A stretch of 7,226 nt of DNA from Phycisphaeraceae bacterium (GCA_020851395.1 JADZCW010000071.1:1-7226); one strand, 5' to 3'; numbered from the stretch's first letter, positions 1 to 5,985 are shown. Program-made: numbers and translations. Notes: generated from the sequence alone by a model not told the origin.

Positions 1-52
1 ATCGCCGCCCGCCGCCCCCGCCCCGCCGGCCGCAAATCGGCAATATAAATAC

Positions 53-66
53 ACAATATATATTGT
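53..66. promoter_or_regulatory. 14-bp perfect palindrome, candidate operator of the ROK regulator
   Basis: The bases ACAATATATATTGT read the same on both strands. They lie 2 bp upstream of a TTGACT -35-like box and 45 bp upstream of the ROK start codon. They sit inside an AT-rich island (41-110) flanked by very GC-rich DNA. CAATAT also occurs at 41-46, exactly 13 bp before the CAATAT inside the palindrome. ROK repressors such as NagC and Mlc bind AT-rich imperfect palindromes near promoters, so autoregulation is plausible. The operator role is inferred from position and symmetry only; an AT-rich palindrome can also arise by chance. Confidence 0.4.
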
Positions 67-68
67 TA

Positions 69-97
69 TTGACTTGCCTCCCGATGGTTTATTAATT
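69..97 (+). promoter_or_regulatory. Putative sigma70-type promoter of the ROK / sugar-activation operon
   Basis: TTGACT at 69-74 matches the -35 consensus at five of six bases. Candidate -10 boxes are TATTAA at 90-95 (15-bp spacer, 4/6 matches) or TTAATT at 92-97 (17-bp spacer, 3/6). Either predicts transcription starting near 102-105, leaving a leader of fewer than about ten bases before the ATG at 111. GTTTATTAA occurs twice, at 87-95 and 100-108, a 13-bp-period direct repeat overlapping the -10 and start region that could be part of a regulator site. The -10 assignment is uncertain. Confidence 0.4.
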
Positions 98-110
98 AAG
101 TTTATTAAGT

Positions 111-1343
111 ATGTCCGGCAGCCCGGCACGCCTCCGACGCCTGCACGAGCGGTGGGTCTTCGACCGACTGCGCCGCGGTGGCTCGGCCTCGAGGGCGGAG
201 TTGGCCAAGGAGACTGGACTGAGCGCGCCGACCGTGGGTAAGGTGGTTGATGCGCTGCTGGGCAGCGGCTTGGTCGAGGAGATCTCCCCCGGCGGGCCGT
301 CGCCTGATCCCGGGCCGGCTGGGGGACGGCCAGCACGCCCGCTGAGGTTGAACACTACACGGCTGAGCCTTGTCACCCTGCAACTGGGTGTCCGGCACAC
401 CCGCTTGGCGGCGTTGCCGATCGCCGGCCCCGAGGATGAGCACTGGCCCCTGCAGTTCCGCACGGCCGGCACCCGGGGCGGGTGGCTGAACCATCTGCGG
501 CAGGCCGCTACGAGGCTCAACATCCACTCGCCGCGGGTCGTCATGATCAGCACGCCCGGCGTCGTCGACGAACGGGCCGGCCGCGTGCTGTTGTCGCCCA
601 ACCTACACTGGACGGAGAGAGCTGATCTGGTAGCCGACGTCAGCGCGATCTGGTCCTGCCCCGTGGGGCTCGTGCAGGAGATCCGAGCCCTGGCCCTGGG
701 TCACCTGGAGGCTGAACCGCGGCTGGAGGATTTTCTGCTCGTGGACATCGGCGAGGGTGTGGGCGGGGCGGCGGTGGTGGACGGGAAGCTCTACGGCGGG
801 CCCCTGGCTATCAGCGGGGAGATCGGCCACACCCCCGTGGCGGGCAATGATCGGCTCTGCGGCTGCGGCGGGGTCGGATGTCTCGAGACGCTCATCAGCC
901 GGTCGGGCCTGCTCGAAGGTTGGCAGGGTAGCCAAGGGGCGTCATCGCGGCTTTCGCCGGCCAAGGCATGGACGACCATGGCGCGAGCCTTCCAGGACAA
1001 GGGTGTCGAGCCATGGCTCGACGAACGTCTGCACGCAGCGGGGTCGGTGATCGCGGGGGCGCTGAACCTGCTCGGACTACGGAAGGTGGTGGTGACCGGC
1101 GCGGCCACGGAATTGCCCGCGTGTTTCGTGCAGCGGCTGGCCGAGTGGGTCGAACGGTCAGCGATGTGGGCGCGATTCGGCCAGGTGCATTGCCAGGTGG
1201 CCCCGCGTCGTCGGGCGATGGGGCTTATTTCAGCTGCGATTGACCGTTTTGTGCTCCCTCCCCAGAGCTGGGACGCTCGGGACGATGAATCGACAGGGCC
1301 ATCTACCGACGTGGCACGGCGCGAAGGGAATCTCGCGGGATAA
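111..1343 (+). CDS. ROK-family transcriptional regulator (non-kinase type)
   Basis: This 410-residue protein has an N-terminal winged helix-turn-helix (about residues 10-57; recognition region SAPTVGKVVDALLGSGLVEE) and a Pro/Gly-rich linker ending in GGRPARPLRLN, followed by a ROK domain. ROK signatures are DIGEGVGG...DG (212-225), GEIGH (236-240) and CGCGGVGCLE (250-259). H240, C250, C252 and C257 form the usual zinc site. The N-terminal phosphate loop is degenerate (LQLGVRHT instead of DxGGT), and the catalytic Asp of the kinase motif ND is replaced (QEIRALALG, 189-197). It should therefore sense a sugar or sugar phosphate without phosphorylating it. A polar tail (384-410) looks disordered. 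The start is the first possible one: an in-frame stop lies at 93-95 with no start codon between. No clear Shine-Dalgarno is seen. It heads a tight operon with sugar kinase and uridylyltransferase genes, so it is probably their local regulator. The exact ligand cannot be read from sequence. Confidence 0.93.
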   Translation: MSGSPARLRRLHERWVFDRLRRGGSASRAELAKETGLSAPTVGKVVDALLGSGLVEEISPGGPSPDPGPAGGRPARPLRLNTTRLSLVTLQLGVRHTRLAALPIAGPEDEHWPLQFRTAGTRGGWLNHLRQAATRLNIHSPRVVMISTPGVVDERAGRVLLSPNLHWTERADLVADVSAIWSCPVGLVQEIRALALGHLEAEPRLEDFLLVDIGEGVGGAAVVDGKLYGGPLAISGEIGHTPVAGNDRLCGCGGVGCLETLISRSGLLEGWQGSQGASSRLSPAKAWTTMARAFQDKGVEPWLDERLHAAGSVIAGALNLLGLRKVVVTGAATELPACFVQRLAEWVERSAMWARFGQVHCQVAPRRRAMGLISAAIDRFVLPPQSWDARDDESTGPSTDVARREGNLAG

Positions 1344-1349
1344 CCAGGC

Positions 1350-2786
1350 ATGCAAGATGCACGACTGACATCTTCACCGCTGCCGCTGCTGCTTGAGGGT
1401 ATCAGGGTGTGCGGTCTGTTCGAGAAGACCGCCGGGCCGGTGGTGGTCAGCCGGGCCCCCGGAAGATTGGACGTGATGGGGGGGATCGCGGACTACAGCG
1501 GGTCGCTGGTGTGCGAGATGCCGCTGTCGCTGGCGACGACGGCGGCGGGGCAGGAGCGTGCGGACGGGCAGTTCGTGTGTCAGAGTGGGCGGCGCGGCAA
1601 GTCGGTGAGGGTGGGGATGAAAGAGCTGGCGAAGGCGGACCCGAAGGCGGCGGGGGCGTCGCTCAAGGGGGACGACCACTGGGCGAAGTATGTGGCGGGG
1701 TGCGCGTGGTGGCTGATCAACCATGGCAAGATGCATGCGAAGGGGGACGCGGTGGAGCGGGCGGTCAAGGGGGCGACGGTGTTTCTCGAGAGCGACCTGC
1801 CTCTGGGGGGAGGGGTGTCGAGCAGCGCGGCGATCGAGGTGGCGACGATGACGGCGCTGGCGGCGGTGTGGGGGTTTGAGGTGCCAGGAATGACGCTGGC
1901 GGCGGCGTGCCAGGTGGTGGAGAACCGCGTCGTCGGGGCGCCGTGCGGGGTGATGGATCAAGTGACGTCGTGCCTGGGCGAGGAGGGGGCGTTGCTGAAA
2001 CTGCTGTGCCAGCCGGGGGCGGACGGACTGCCGGCGCAGGTGCAGGGGGTGATCAAGGTGCCCGAGGGGTTCGGGTTTGTCGGGGTGCACAGCGGTGTGC
2101 GGCATGAGGTCAGCGGGGATCCTTACACGGACACGCGTGTGGCGGCGTTCATGGGGCAGAAGATCCTGAGCGTGCTCGAGACACCTGACGTGACCGACGG
2201 CTGGTTAGCGCGCGTGGGGCCCAAGCGGTATTGCATGGAGCTGCGGCAGAAGCTGCCGGTGGAGATCACAGGGCAGGTGTTCCTGGACCATTACGGGTCG
2301 ACGAACGACACGGTGACGCGAGTGGACGCCCGGAAGGTGTATCGCGTGCGGGCGGCGACGAGCCATCACGTGCTCGAGAGCCGGCGGGTGCGGAGGTTCG
2401 CGGCGTTGCTGGAAAAAGCGGACGAAGGGTGCCGAGCGGACTGCCTCGATACGCGGATGCGCAAGGCGGGGCGGCTGATGCTCGCGAGCCACTGGAGCTA
2501 TGGGCTGCGTGCCGGGATGGGGCACGACGGGACGGACATACTCGTGCGGGTGGCGATGGAGCTTGGGCCTGGGCTGGGCTTTTACGGGGCGAAGATCACC
2601 GGCGGGGGGTGCGGGGGGACGGTGGCGATGCTGATCCGTCAGGACGACCAGGTGCGGGAGAGACTGCACGGTCTGCGAGAGCGATACACGCGTGAAACGG
2701 GAAGGCAGACGATGCTGTTCGACCGGTCGGGACCCGGGGCGGCGAAGTGGGGCGTCGTGAAGATGAACCAGGAGGACTGGGCGTGA
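1350..2786 (+). CDS. GHMP-family sugar kinase, galactokinase / L-arabinokinase (ARA1)-like
   Basis: This 478-residue cytoplasmic kinase is predicted to use ATP to phosphorylate a sugar at C1. All three GHMP motifs are present: sugar-binding APGRLDVMGGIADYSGS (36-52), ATP-binding LPLGGGVSSSAAIEVA (150-165), and C-terminal AKITGGGCGGTVAML (414-428). GAPCGVMDQ (196-204) carries the presumed catalytic Asp, D203; R39 is the presumed partner. The canonical galactokinase GEHxDY is GGIADY here (44-49): Asp48 is kept, but the Glu and His are lost. As I recall, the motif pattern, including ENxxVGAPCGVMDQ, SGVRHxVxG and GHDGTD, follows the kinase domain of plant ARA1 L-arabinokinase more closely than GalK. 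At 478 residues it exceeds typical GalK (about 380-390). It begins 6 nt after the ROK gene with only a weak ribosome site, suggesting translational coupling, and overlaps the next gene by 4 nt. Membership of the GHMP family is secure; the substrate (L-arabinose, galactose or another sugar) is inferred. Confidence 0.9.
   Translation: MQDARLTSSPLPLLLEGIRVCGLFEKTAGPVVVSRAPGRLDVMGGIADYSGSLVCEMPLSLATTAAGQERADGQFVCQSGRRGKSVRVGMKELAKADPKAAGASLKGDDHWAKYVAGCAWWLINHGKMHAKGDAVERAVKGATVFLESDLPLGGGVSSSAAIEVATMTALAAVWGFEVPGMTLAAACQVVENRVVGAPCGVMDQVTSCLGEEGALLKLLCQPGADGLPAQVQGVIKVPEGFGFVGVHSGVRHEVSGDPYTDTRVAAFMGQKILSVLETPDVTDGWLARVGPKRYCMELRQKLPVEITGQVFLDHYGSTNDTVTRVDARKVYRVRAATSHHVLESRRVRRFAALLEKADEGCRADCLDTRMRKAGRLMLASHWSYGLRAGMGHDGTDILVRVAMELGPGLGFYGAKITGGGCGGTVAMLIRQDDQVRERLHGLRERYTRETGRQTMLFDRSGPGAAKWGVVKMNQEDWA
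2770..2775 (+). promoter_or_regulatory. Strong Shine-Dalgarno that fixes a GTG start
   Basis: A perfect AGGAGG inside the 3' end of the kinase gene lies 7 nt before GTG at 2783 and 13 nt before ATG at 2789. The spacing favours GTG, which also gives the classic GTGA stop/start overlap with the upstream TGA (2784-2786) and implies translational coupling. Confidence 0.75.
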
Positions 2787-3817
2787 CGATGTCAACGGAA
2801 AAGGCGTGGGATTGGGCGCGTCGGCTCGAGAAGATCGGGCTGGCGGTGCGGGCACGTCTGATCGCGGCCCGGCGGGCGGGCGAAGCGATGTCGGCGGCGG
2901 TGGCGCAGGAGGGGGGCGACACGATCTTCGCCATCGACCGGCACGTCGAGCCGGTGATCGAGAAGGAGATCGAGGCATGGCCCACGGAAGATAAGCCGGT
3001 GCTGTTAGTAGCTGAGGGGATGGGGGAGGACGGCCGGCGGGTGTTCGGGGATGCCAAGGAGAAGCTGAAATACCGTCTGATCATCGACCCGATCGACGGG
3101 ACGCGGAACGTGATGTACGACAAGCGGTCGGCCTGGTTCATCGCGGCGATCGCGGTCGATCGGGGCGAGGCGACGAGGCTGAGCGACAGCTTCGCGAGCG
3201 TGATGGTGGAGCTGCCCTTCAGCAAGCAGACCTTGGCGGACAGTTTCCTGGCGATCCGGAACGAACCGGTGCGGGCGCTGCGGCAGGACGTGGCGACGGG
3301 GAGCACGTCGCTGCTGGCGGTTCGGCCCAGCGACGCGAAAACGCTCAAGCACGGTTTCGCCCAGGTGGCCAACTTCTTCCCGGGGACGAAGGTGATGGCG
3401 TCGGAGCTGATGGAGGAGATCGTGCGGGGGACGCTCGGGCGGGTCGAGCCCGGGGCGGCGGCGGTGTTCGACGACCAGTACATGACCACGGCGGGGCAGA
3501 TGATCGAGATCATGACCGGGCATGACCGGTTCTGCTGCGACCTGCGGCCGCTGTTCTACGCGGTGCTGGAGAAGCAGGGGAAGTGGCCCAAGGGGGCCAG
3601 GGGATTGGAGTGCCATCCGTACGACTGCGCGGGGCTCCTGGCAGCGAGGCGTGCGGGGGTGGTGATCACGGACGGGTTCGGCAAGGAGCTCGACGCGCCG
3701 ATGGACGTGCACTCGCCCGTGCACTGGTGCGGGTACGCGAATGAGGGACTGCGCAGGGCGATCGAGCCTGTGATTCTGAACTATTTCAAGGCCCGAGGGC
3801 TTACGCCCACGGCGTGA
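2783..3817 (+). CDS. Inositol monophosphatase-superfamily phosphatase, enlarged
   Basis: This is a predicted Mg2+-dependent phosphomonoesterase of 344 residues, counted from the GTG. The metal ligands of the IMPase fold are all present: Glu in LLVAEG (E78), the two Asp of DPIDGTRN (D102, D105) with the following GT, and the distal Asp in HPYDCAG (D281), the equivalent of WDxAaG. An N-terminal helical region (about 1-55) precedes them. Human IMPase ligands are E70, D90, D93 and D220, so about 60 extra residues sit between the second and third motifs, around 140-255. That segment has no motif I recognise. Family members act on inositol phosphate, fructose-1,6-bisphosphate, PAP or other sugar phosphates, and the substrate here cannot be assigned. 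Its position between a sugar-1-kinase and a uridylyltransferase suggests a phosphosugar or nucleotide-sugar step, or removal of a dead-end phosphosugar. GTG was chosen because of the AGGAGG 7 nt upstream; ATG at 2789 is the alternative and would shorten the protein by two residues. Confidence 0.85.
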   Translation: MTMSTEKAWDWARRLEKIGLAVRARLIAARRAGEAMSAAVAQEGGDTIFAIDRHVEPVIEKEIEAWPTEDKPVLLVAEGMGEDGRRVFGDAKEKLKYRLIIDPIDGTRNVMYDKRSAWFIAAIAVDRGEATRLSDSFASVMVELPFSKQTLADSFLAIRNEPVRALRQDVATGSTSLLAVRPSDAKTLKHGFAQVANFFPGTKVMASELMEEIVRGTLGRVEPGAAAVFDDQYMTTAGQMIEIMTGHDRFCCDLRPLFYAVLEKQGKWPKGARGLECHPYDCAGLLAARRAGVVITDGFGKELDAPMDVHSPVHWCGYANEGLRRAIEPVILNYFKARGLTPTA

Positions 3818-3818
3818 G
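3800..3818 (+). other. Hairpin across the phosphatase stop codon
   Basis: ACGCC and GGCGT pair around a 3-nt loop, and three further pairs (one a G-U) extend the stem to 8 bp. It spans the TGA of the phosphatase gene. A T-rich run (TTGTTTTT, ending at 3844) comes about 20 nt later, too far for a textbook intrinsic terminator. It could act as an attenuator or RNA-stability element before the uridylyltransferase gene, or be chance in GC-rich DNA. Confidence 0.25.
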
Positions 3819-3861
3819 GGACGGTTGAGTCGGTGGTTGTTTTTCAGAAGGGAAATGAGCC

Positions 3862-4836
3862 ATGGCGAAGGTTCGTAAGGCGGTGATCACGGCGGCGGGG
3901 CGCGGGACGCGTCAGTACCCGGCCTCGAGCGCGGTGCAGAAAGAAATGTTCCCGCTGGTCGACGCGGACGGGCTGGCCAAGCCGGTGATCCAGATCATCG
4001 GGGAGGAGGCCATCGCGGCGGGGGTGGAGGAGATCTGCATCGTCACGCAGCCGGGCGAGGAGCAGCAGTACCTGCACTACTTTAAGCGCATGAGCCTCGA
4101 GACGCTCAAGGCGTTCAAGGGCAAGGACTGGGCGATCGAGGCCAGCGAGAAGCTGCAGGACTTCGGCGACCGGTTGCACTTCGTGGCCCAGGACAAGCCC
4201 GACGGCTACGGGCACGCGGTGTACCAGGCGCGCAAGTTCGTGGGGGATGAGCCGTTCCTCTTGATGCTTGGGGATCATATTTACATCAGCGCCAACCACG
4301 AGAACTGCGCGACGCAGCTGATCCAGAAGTACGAGTCGGCGGGGATGGCGGCGATGAGCGCGGTGCAGGCGACGCCGTCGAAGCTGCTGCACCTTTTCGG
4401 GACGCTCCAGGGCGAGGTCATCGACCCCGCGGCCGGGACGTACAAGGTGCAGGCGATCATGGAGAAGCCCGCGGAAGATTATGCCGCGAGGAACCTGCGA
4501 ACCCCGGGATTGCCGCCGGGGCTGTACCTCTGCCACTTCGGGATGCACGTCTTCCCGCCGCAGCTTTTCGACGCGCTCGAGCACCACATCAAGAACGACA
4601 TCCGCGAGAAGAACGAGATCCAACTGACCAGCTCGCAGGAGTACATGCGGACGCAGATCCTTAAGGACTCCTATGCTGCATGCACGATCGAGGGCCAGCG
4701 GTTCGACACGGGGATCCCGTACGGACTGATGGAGTCGCAGATCGCGCTGGCGCTGGCGGGCAGGCACCGGTCGGAGATCGTCGAGGCGATCGCGCGGCTG
4801 CTTGCGGAGCAGCTCCAGAGCATGACCAAACGGTGA
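3862..4836 (+). CDS. UTP--sugar-1-phosphate uridylyltransferase, GalU-like
   Basis: This 324-residue nucleotidyltransferase is predicted to convert UTP plus a hexose- or pentose-1-phosphate to UDP-sugar and pyrophosphate. The N-terminal nucleotide loop AAGRGTRQYP (11-20) is followed by KEMFPLVD (27-34). Further GalU-family blocks are DGYGHAVYQAR (114-124), GDEPFLLMLGDHI (128-140, with D138 as the probable metal ligand), MEKP (200-203), NEIQLT (251-256) and RFDTGIPYGLM (280-290). Length is close to typical bacterial GalU (about 290-300). One deviation is LGDH, where many GalU proteins have a second acidic residue. An AAGGG site lies 9 nt before the ATG. Coming 44 nt after the phosphatase and in the same direction as the sugar kinase, it probably consumes the kinase product. 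Glucose-1-phosphate is the default family substrate, but the operon suggests the kinase's sugar-1-phosphate. For this reason no gene symbol is given. Confidence 0.9.
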   Translation: MAKVRKAVITAAGRGTRQYPASSAVQKEMFPLVDADGLAKPVIQIIGEEAIAAGVEEICIVTQPGEEQQYLHYFKRMSLETLKAFKGKDWAIEASEKLQDFGDRLHFVAQDKPDGYGHAVYQARKFVGDEPFLLMLGDHIYISANHENCATQLIQKYESAGMAAMSAVQATPSKLLHLFGTLQGEVIDPAAGTYKVQAIMEKPAEDYAARNLRTPGLPPGLYLCHFGMHVFPPQLFDALEHHIKNDIREKNEIQLTSSQEYMRTQILKDSYAACTIEGQRFDTGIPYGLMESQIALALAGRHRSEIVEAIARLLAEQLQSMTKR

Positions 4837-4838
4837 GG

Positions 4839-4863
4839 CGAGGCGTTAGCATGTTACGCCTCG
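4839..4863. terminator. Hairpin at convergent gene ends, possible bidirectional terminator
   Basis: CGAGGCGT (4839-4846) pairs perfectly with ACGCCTCG (4856-4863) around a 9-nt loop. It lies 3 bp after the uridylyltransferase stop and overlaps the last codons and stop of the opposite-strand membrane protein gene. The position between two convergent genes fits a shared terminator. Neither side has a T-tract, so intrinsic termination would be weak; Rho or simple 3'-end protection are alternatives. Confidence 0.45.
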
Positions 4864-5576
4864 GCAAGGGTGGGATCGGCGATCCGGATGCGGCGATATT
4901 CCCGCCAGACGGCCCATTGCGTGAGCGCAAAGACCAGGATGAATACTCCCAAGAAGATCATGCCGGCGGCGGCCTGATGCGGCTGGACGGTGTCCATCAT
5001 CGTCTTGAATGGTTCCGGGATCTCGGCCATAGGATGGGCCGACCAGCCCGACACACCGGCCGCCCAGAAGCCGACCGCCGTGCCGCCAATGGCGACCAAG
5101 CCGAAGGCCATGCCGCCAAGGGCCAGCATTCCTAGCACCAAGCCGCCATAGGCCAGGCCGATTGGCGCGAAGGCTATCCCACCTGAGCCGATCAGCAGGC
5201 CGGCGGCGATGCCGCCCACGCTCAGCAAACCCATCGCAAAGCCGCCGTAGGACACCACGCCCATGGCCGCTCCGCCGCAGGCGATGATCCCCACCGCCTT
5301 GGGACCGACGGCGATCACGCCTCGTGCCGTGCCCTGCTGACGCACGTCGATCAGGGGGAACCTGGGCCGAAGGCCATAGCCAACCTTTTTGGCGGGGCCG
5401 GTGTCTTCGATGGCCTGGAAGACGGCGTCTTCCGGGGGGATGCCTTGCGCCTTAAGGTCTTCGACTTTGGTCAAGAGGTGGTCGCGCAGCTCGGCGCGGA
5501 TGGCGGGGGCGTCGTCGGGTTTGCGGTTGGCGTAGATCATGACCTGATCGAGGTACTTGTCTAAGGCGCGGCTCAT
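4854..5576 (-). CDS. Membrane protein with permease-prefix/HAAS-like N-terminus and Gly-rich decapeptide repeats
   Basis: The protein has 240 residues in three parts. Residues 1-70 are helical and soluble (LDKYLDQVM, then AIRAELRDHLLTKVEDLKAQG and EDAVFQAIEDTGPAKKVGYG); this matches the pattern of the permease-prefix/HAAS domains often encoded next to PadR regulators. Residues 84-174 form a hydrophobic, glycine-rich array repeating about every ten residues, roughly A-x-G-h-h-x-h-G-G-x. GG or SGG pairs fall at 101, 111, 121, 132, 144, 154 and 164. Residues 202-223 look like a transmembrane helix followed by a basic WREYRRIR end. The start at 5576 has AGGAG 7 nt upstream. The reading frame continues open upstream to 5690, but that extension overlaps the PadR gene and looks non-coding. 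It lies 35 nt downstream of PadR, so the two are probably co-transcribed and PadR-controlled. The molecular function is unknown; a sensor or envelope-stress role is a guess. Confidence 0.82.
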   Translation of the reverse strand: MSRALDKYLDQVMIYANRKPDDAPAIRAELRDHLLTKVEDLKAQGIPPEDAVFQAIEDTGPAKKVGYGLRPRFPLIDVRQQGTARGVIAVGPKAVGIIACGGAAMGVVSYGGFAMGLLSVGGIAAGLLIGSGGIAFAPIGLAYGGLVLGMLALGGMAFGLVAIGGTAVGFWAAGVSGWSAHPMAEIPEPFKTMMDTVQPHQAAAGMIFLGVFILVFALTQWAVWREYRRIRIADPTLAEA

Positions 5577-5583
5577 GGCGGGG

Positions 5584-5588
5584 CTCCT
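5584..5588 (-). promoter_or_regulatory. Shine-Dalgarno deciding the membrane-protein start
   Basis: Read on the minus strand, AGGAG ends 7 nt before the ATG at 5576. This supports that start over any codon in the upstream open frame that overlaps the PadR gene. Confidence 0.7.
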
Positions 5589-5611
5589 GGGAGGTGCGGC
5601 GGTGGGGGGAG

Positions 5612-5968
5612 CTAGAGAGGACTTGACGCAACAGCCTGGCGGGCGGGGTTGATGACGACGCGGAGGATCAGTTCCGTCAGGCCGTGCCACTGCTCGATGT
5701 TGGCGGCCAGGGCGGTTTTGCCCTTGGGGCTCAGGCGGTAGTACTTACGTTTGCGGCCGGTATCGCCCTGACGCCAGGTGGCGGCGAGTAGGCCCTTTTC
5801 CTCGAGGCGGTGAAGGACGGGGTAGACGGTGCCCTCGCCCAGGCGCAGCAGGCCATTGGCGCGGGTGTTGATGTCCTGGATGATCTGGTAGCCGTAGCTC
5901 GGGCCGTCGCGGAGGATGGCCAGGAGGATCGTCTCGATGTTGCCGTCGAGGGTTTGTTTCTTGAGCAT
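5612..5968 (-). CDS. PadR-family transcriptional regulator
   Basis: This is a small 118-residue winged-helix DNA-binding protein of typical PadR-s2 length. Diagnostic blocks are ILRDGPSYGYQIIQDI (18-33), LGEGTVYPVLHRLEEKGLL (43-61, the recognition-helix region) and the wing GRKRKYYRLSPKGK (71-84), followed by a C-terminal dimerisation helix (about 85-105). GAGG lies 8 nt before the ATG at 5968. It is the first gene of a two-gene minus-strand unit with the prefix-domain membrane protein 35 nt downstream. Such pairs are common, the regulator usually repressing its own operon. A TTGACA promoter box and an overlapping palindrome lie just upstream. The inducer is not identifiable from sequence. 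Confidence 0.93.
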   Translation of the reverse strand: MLKKQTLDGNIETILLAILRDGPSYGYQIIQDINTRANGLLRLGEGTVYPVLHRLEEKGLLAATWRQGDTGRKRKYYRLSPKGKTALAANIEQWHGLTELILRVVINPARQAVASSPL

Positions 5969-5985
5969 GGGGGAAGCCTCGGACT

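Noticed and set aside
1..40. GC-rich opening segment as part of a gene or structured element
   Set aside because: It is a run of CCG/GCC with no start, stop context or clear stem; it is too short to interpret.
2747..2788. Upstream ATG at 2747 as start of the phosphatase
   Set aside because: It would overlap the kinase gene by 40 bp and has no ribosome site. The AGGAGG at 2770-2775 lies downstream of it and fits GTG at 2783.
1374..2978. Several minus-strand open frames of roughly 240-260 codons opposite the kinase gene
   Set aside because: They are His/Arg/Pro-rich shadow frames without motifs or ribosome sites; the kinase frame has all GHMP motifs.
3835..3844. T-rich run between phosphatase and uridylyltransferase as an intrinsic terminator
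   Set aside because: The nearest hairpin ends about 20 nt before it, and the downstream gene has no visible promoter of its own, so a terminator here is unlikely.
3844..4767. Minus-strand open frame (307 codons) opposite the uridylyltransferase
   Set aside because: Its composition is dominated by Arg, Leu and Val with no domain, and it is fully antisense to a gene with complete GalU-type motifs.
5577..5690. N-terminal extension of the membrane protein to 5690
   Set aside because: The extra 38 residues are Pro/Arg-rich and overlap the PadR gene in another frame. AGGAG 7 nt before 5576 marks the real start.
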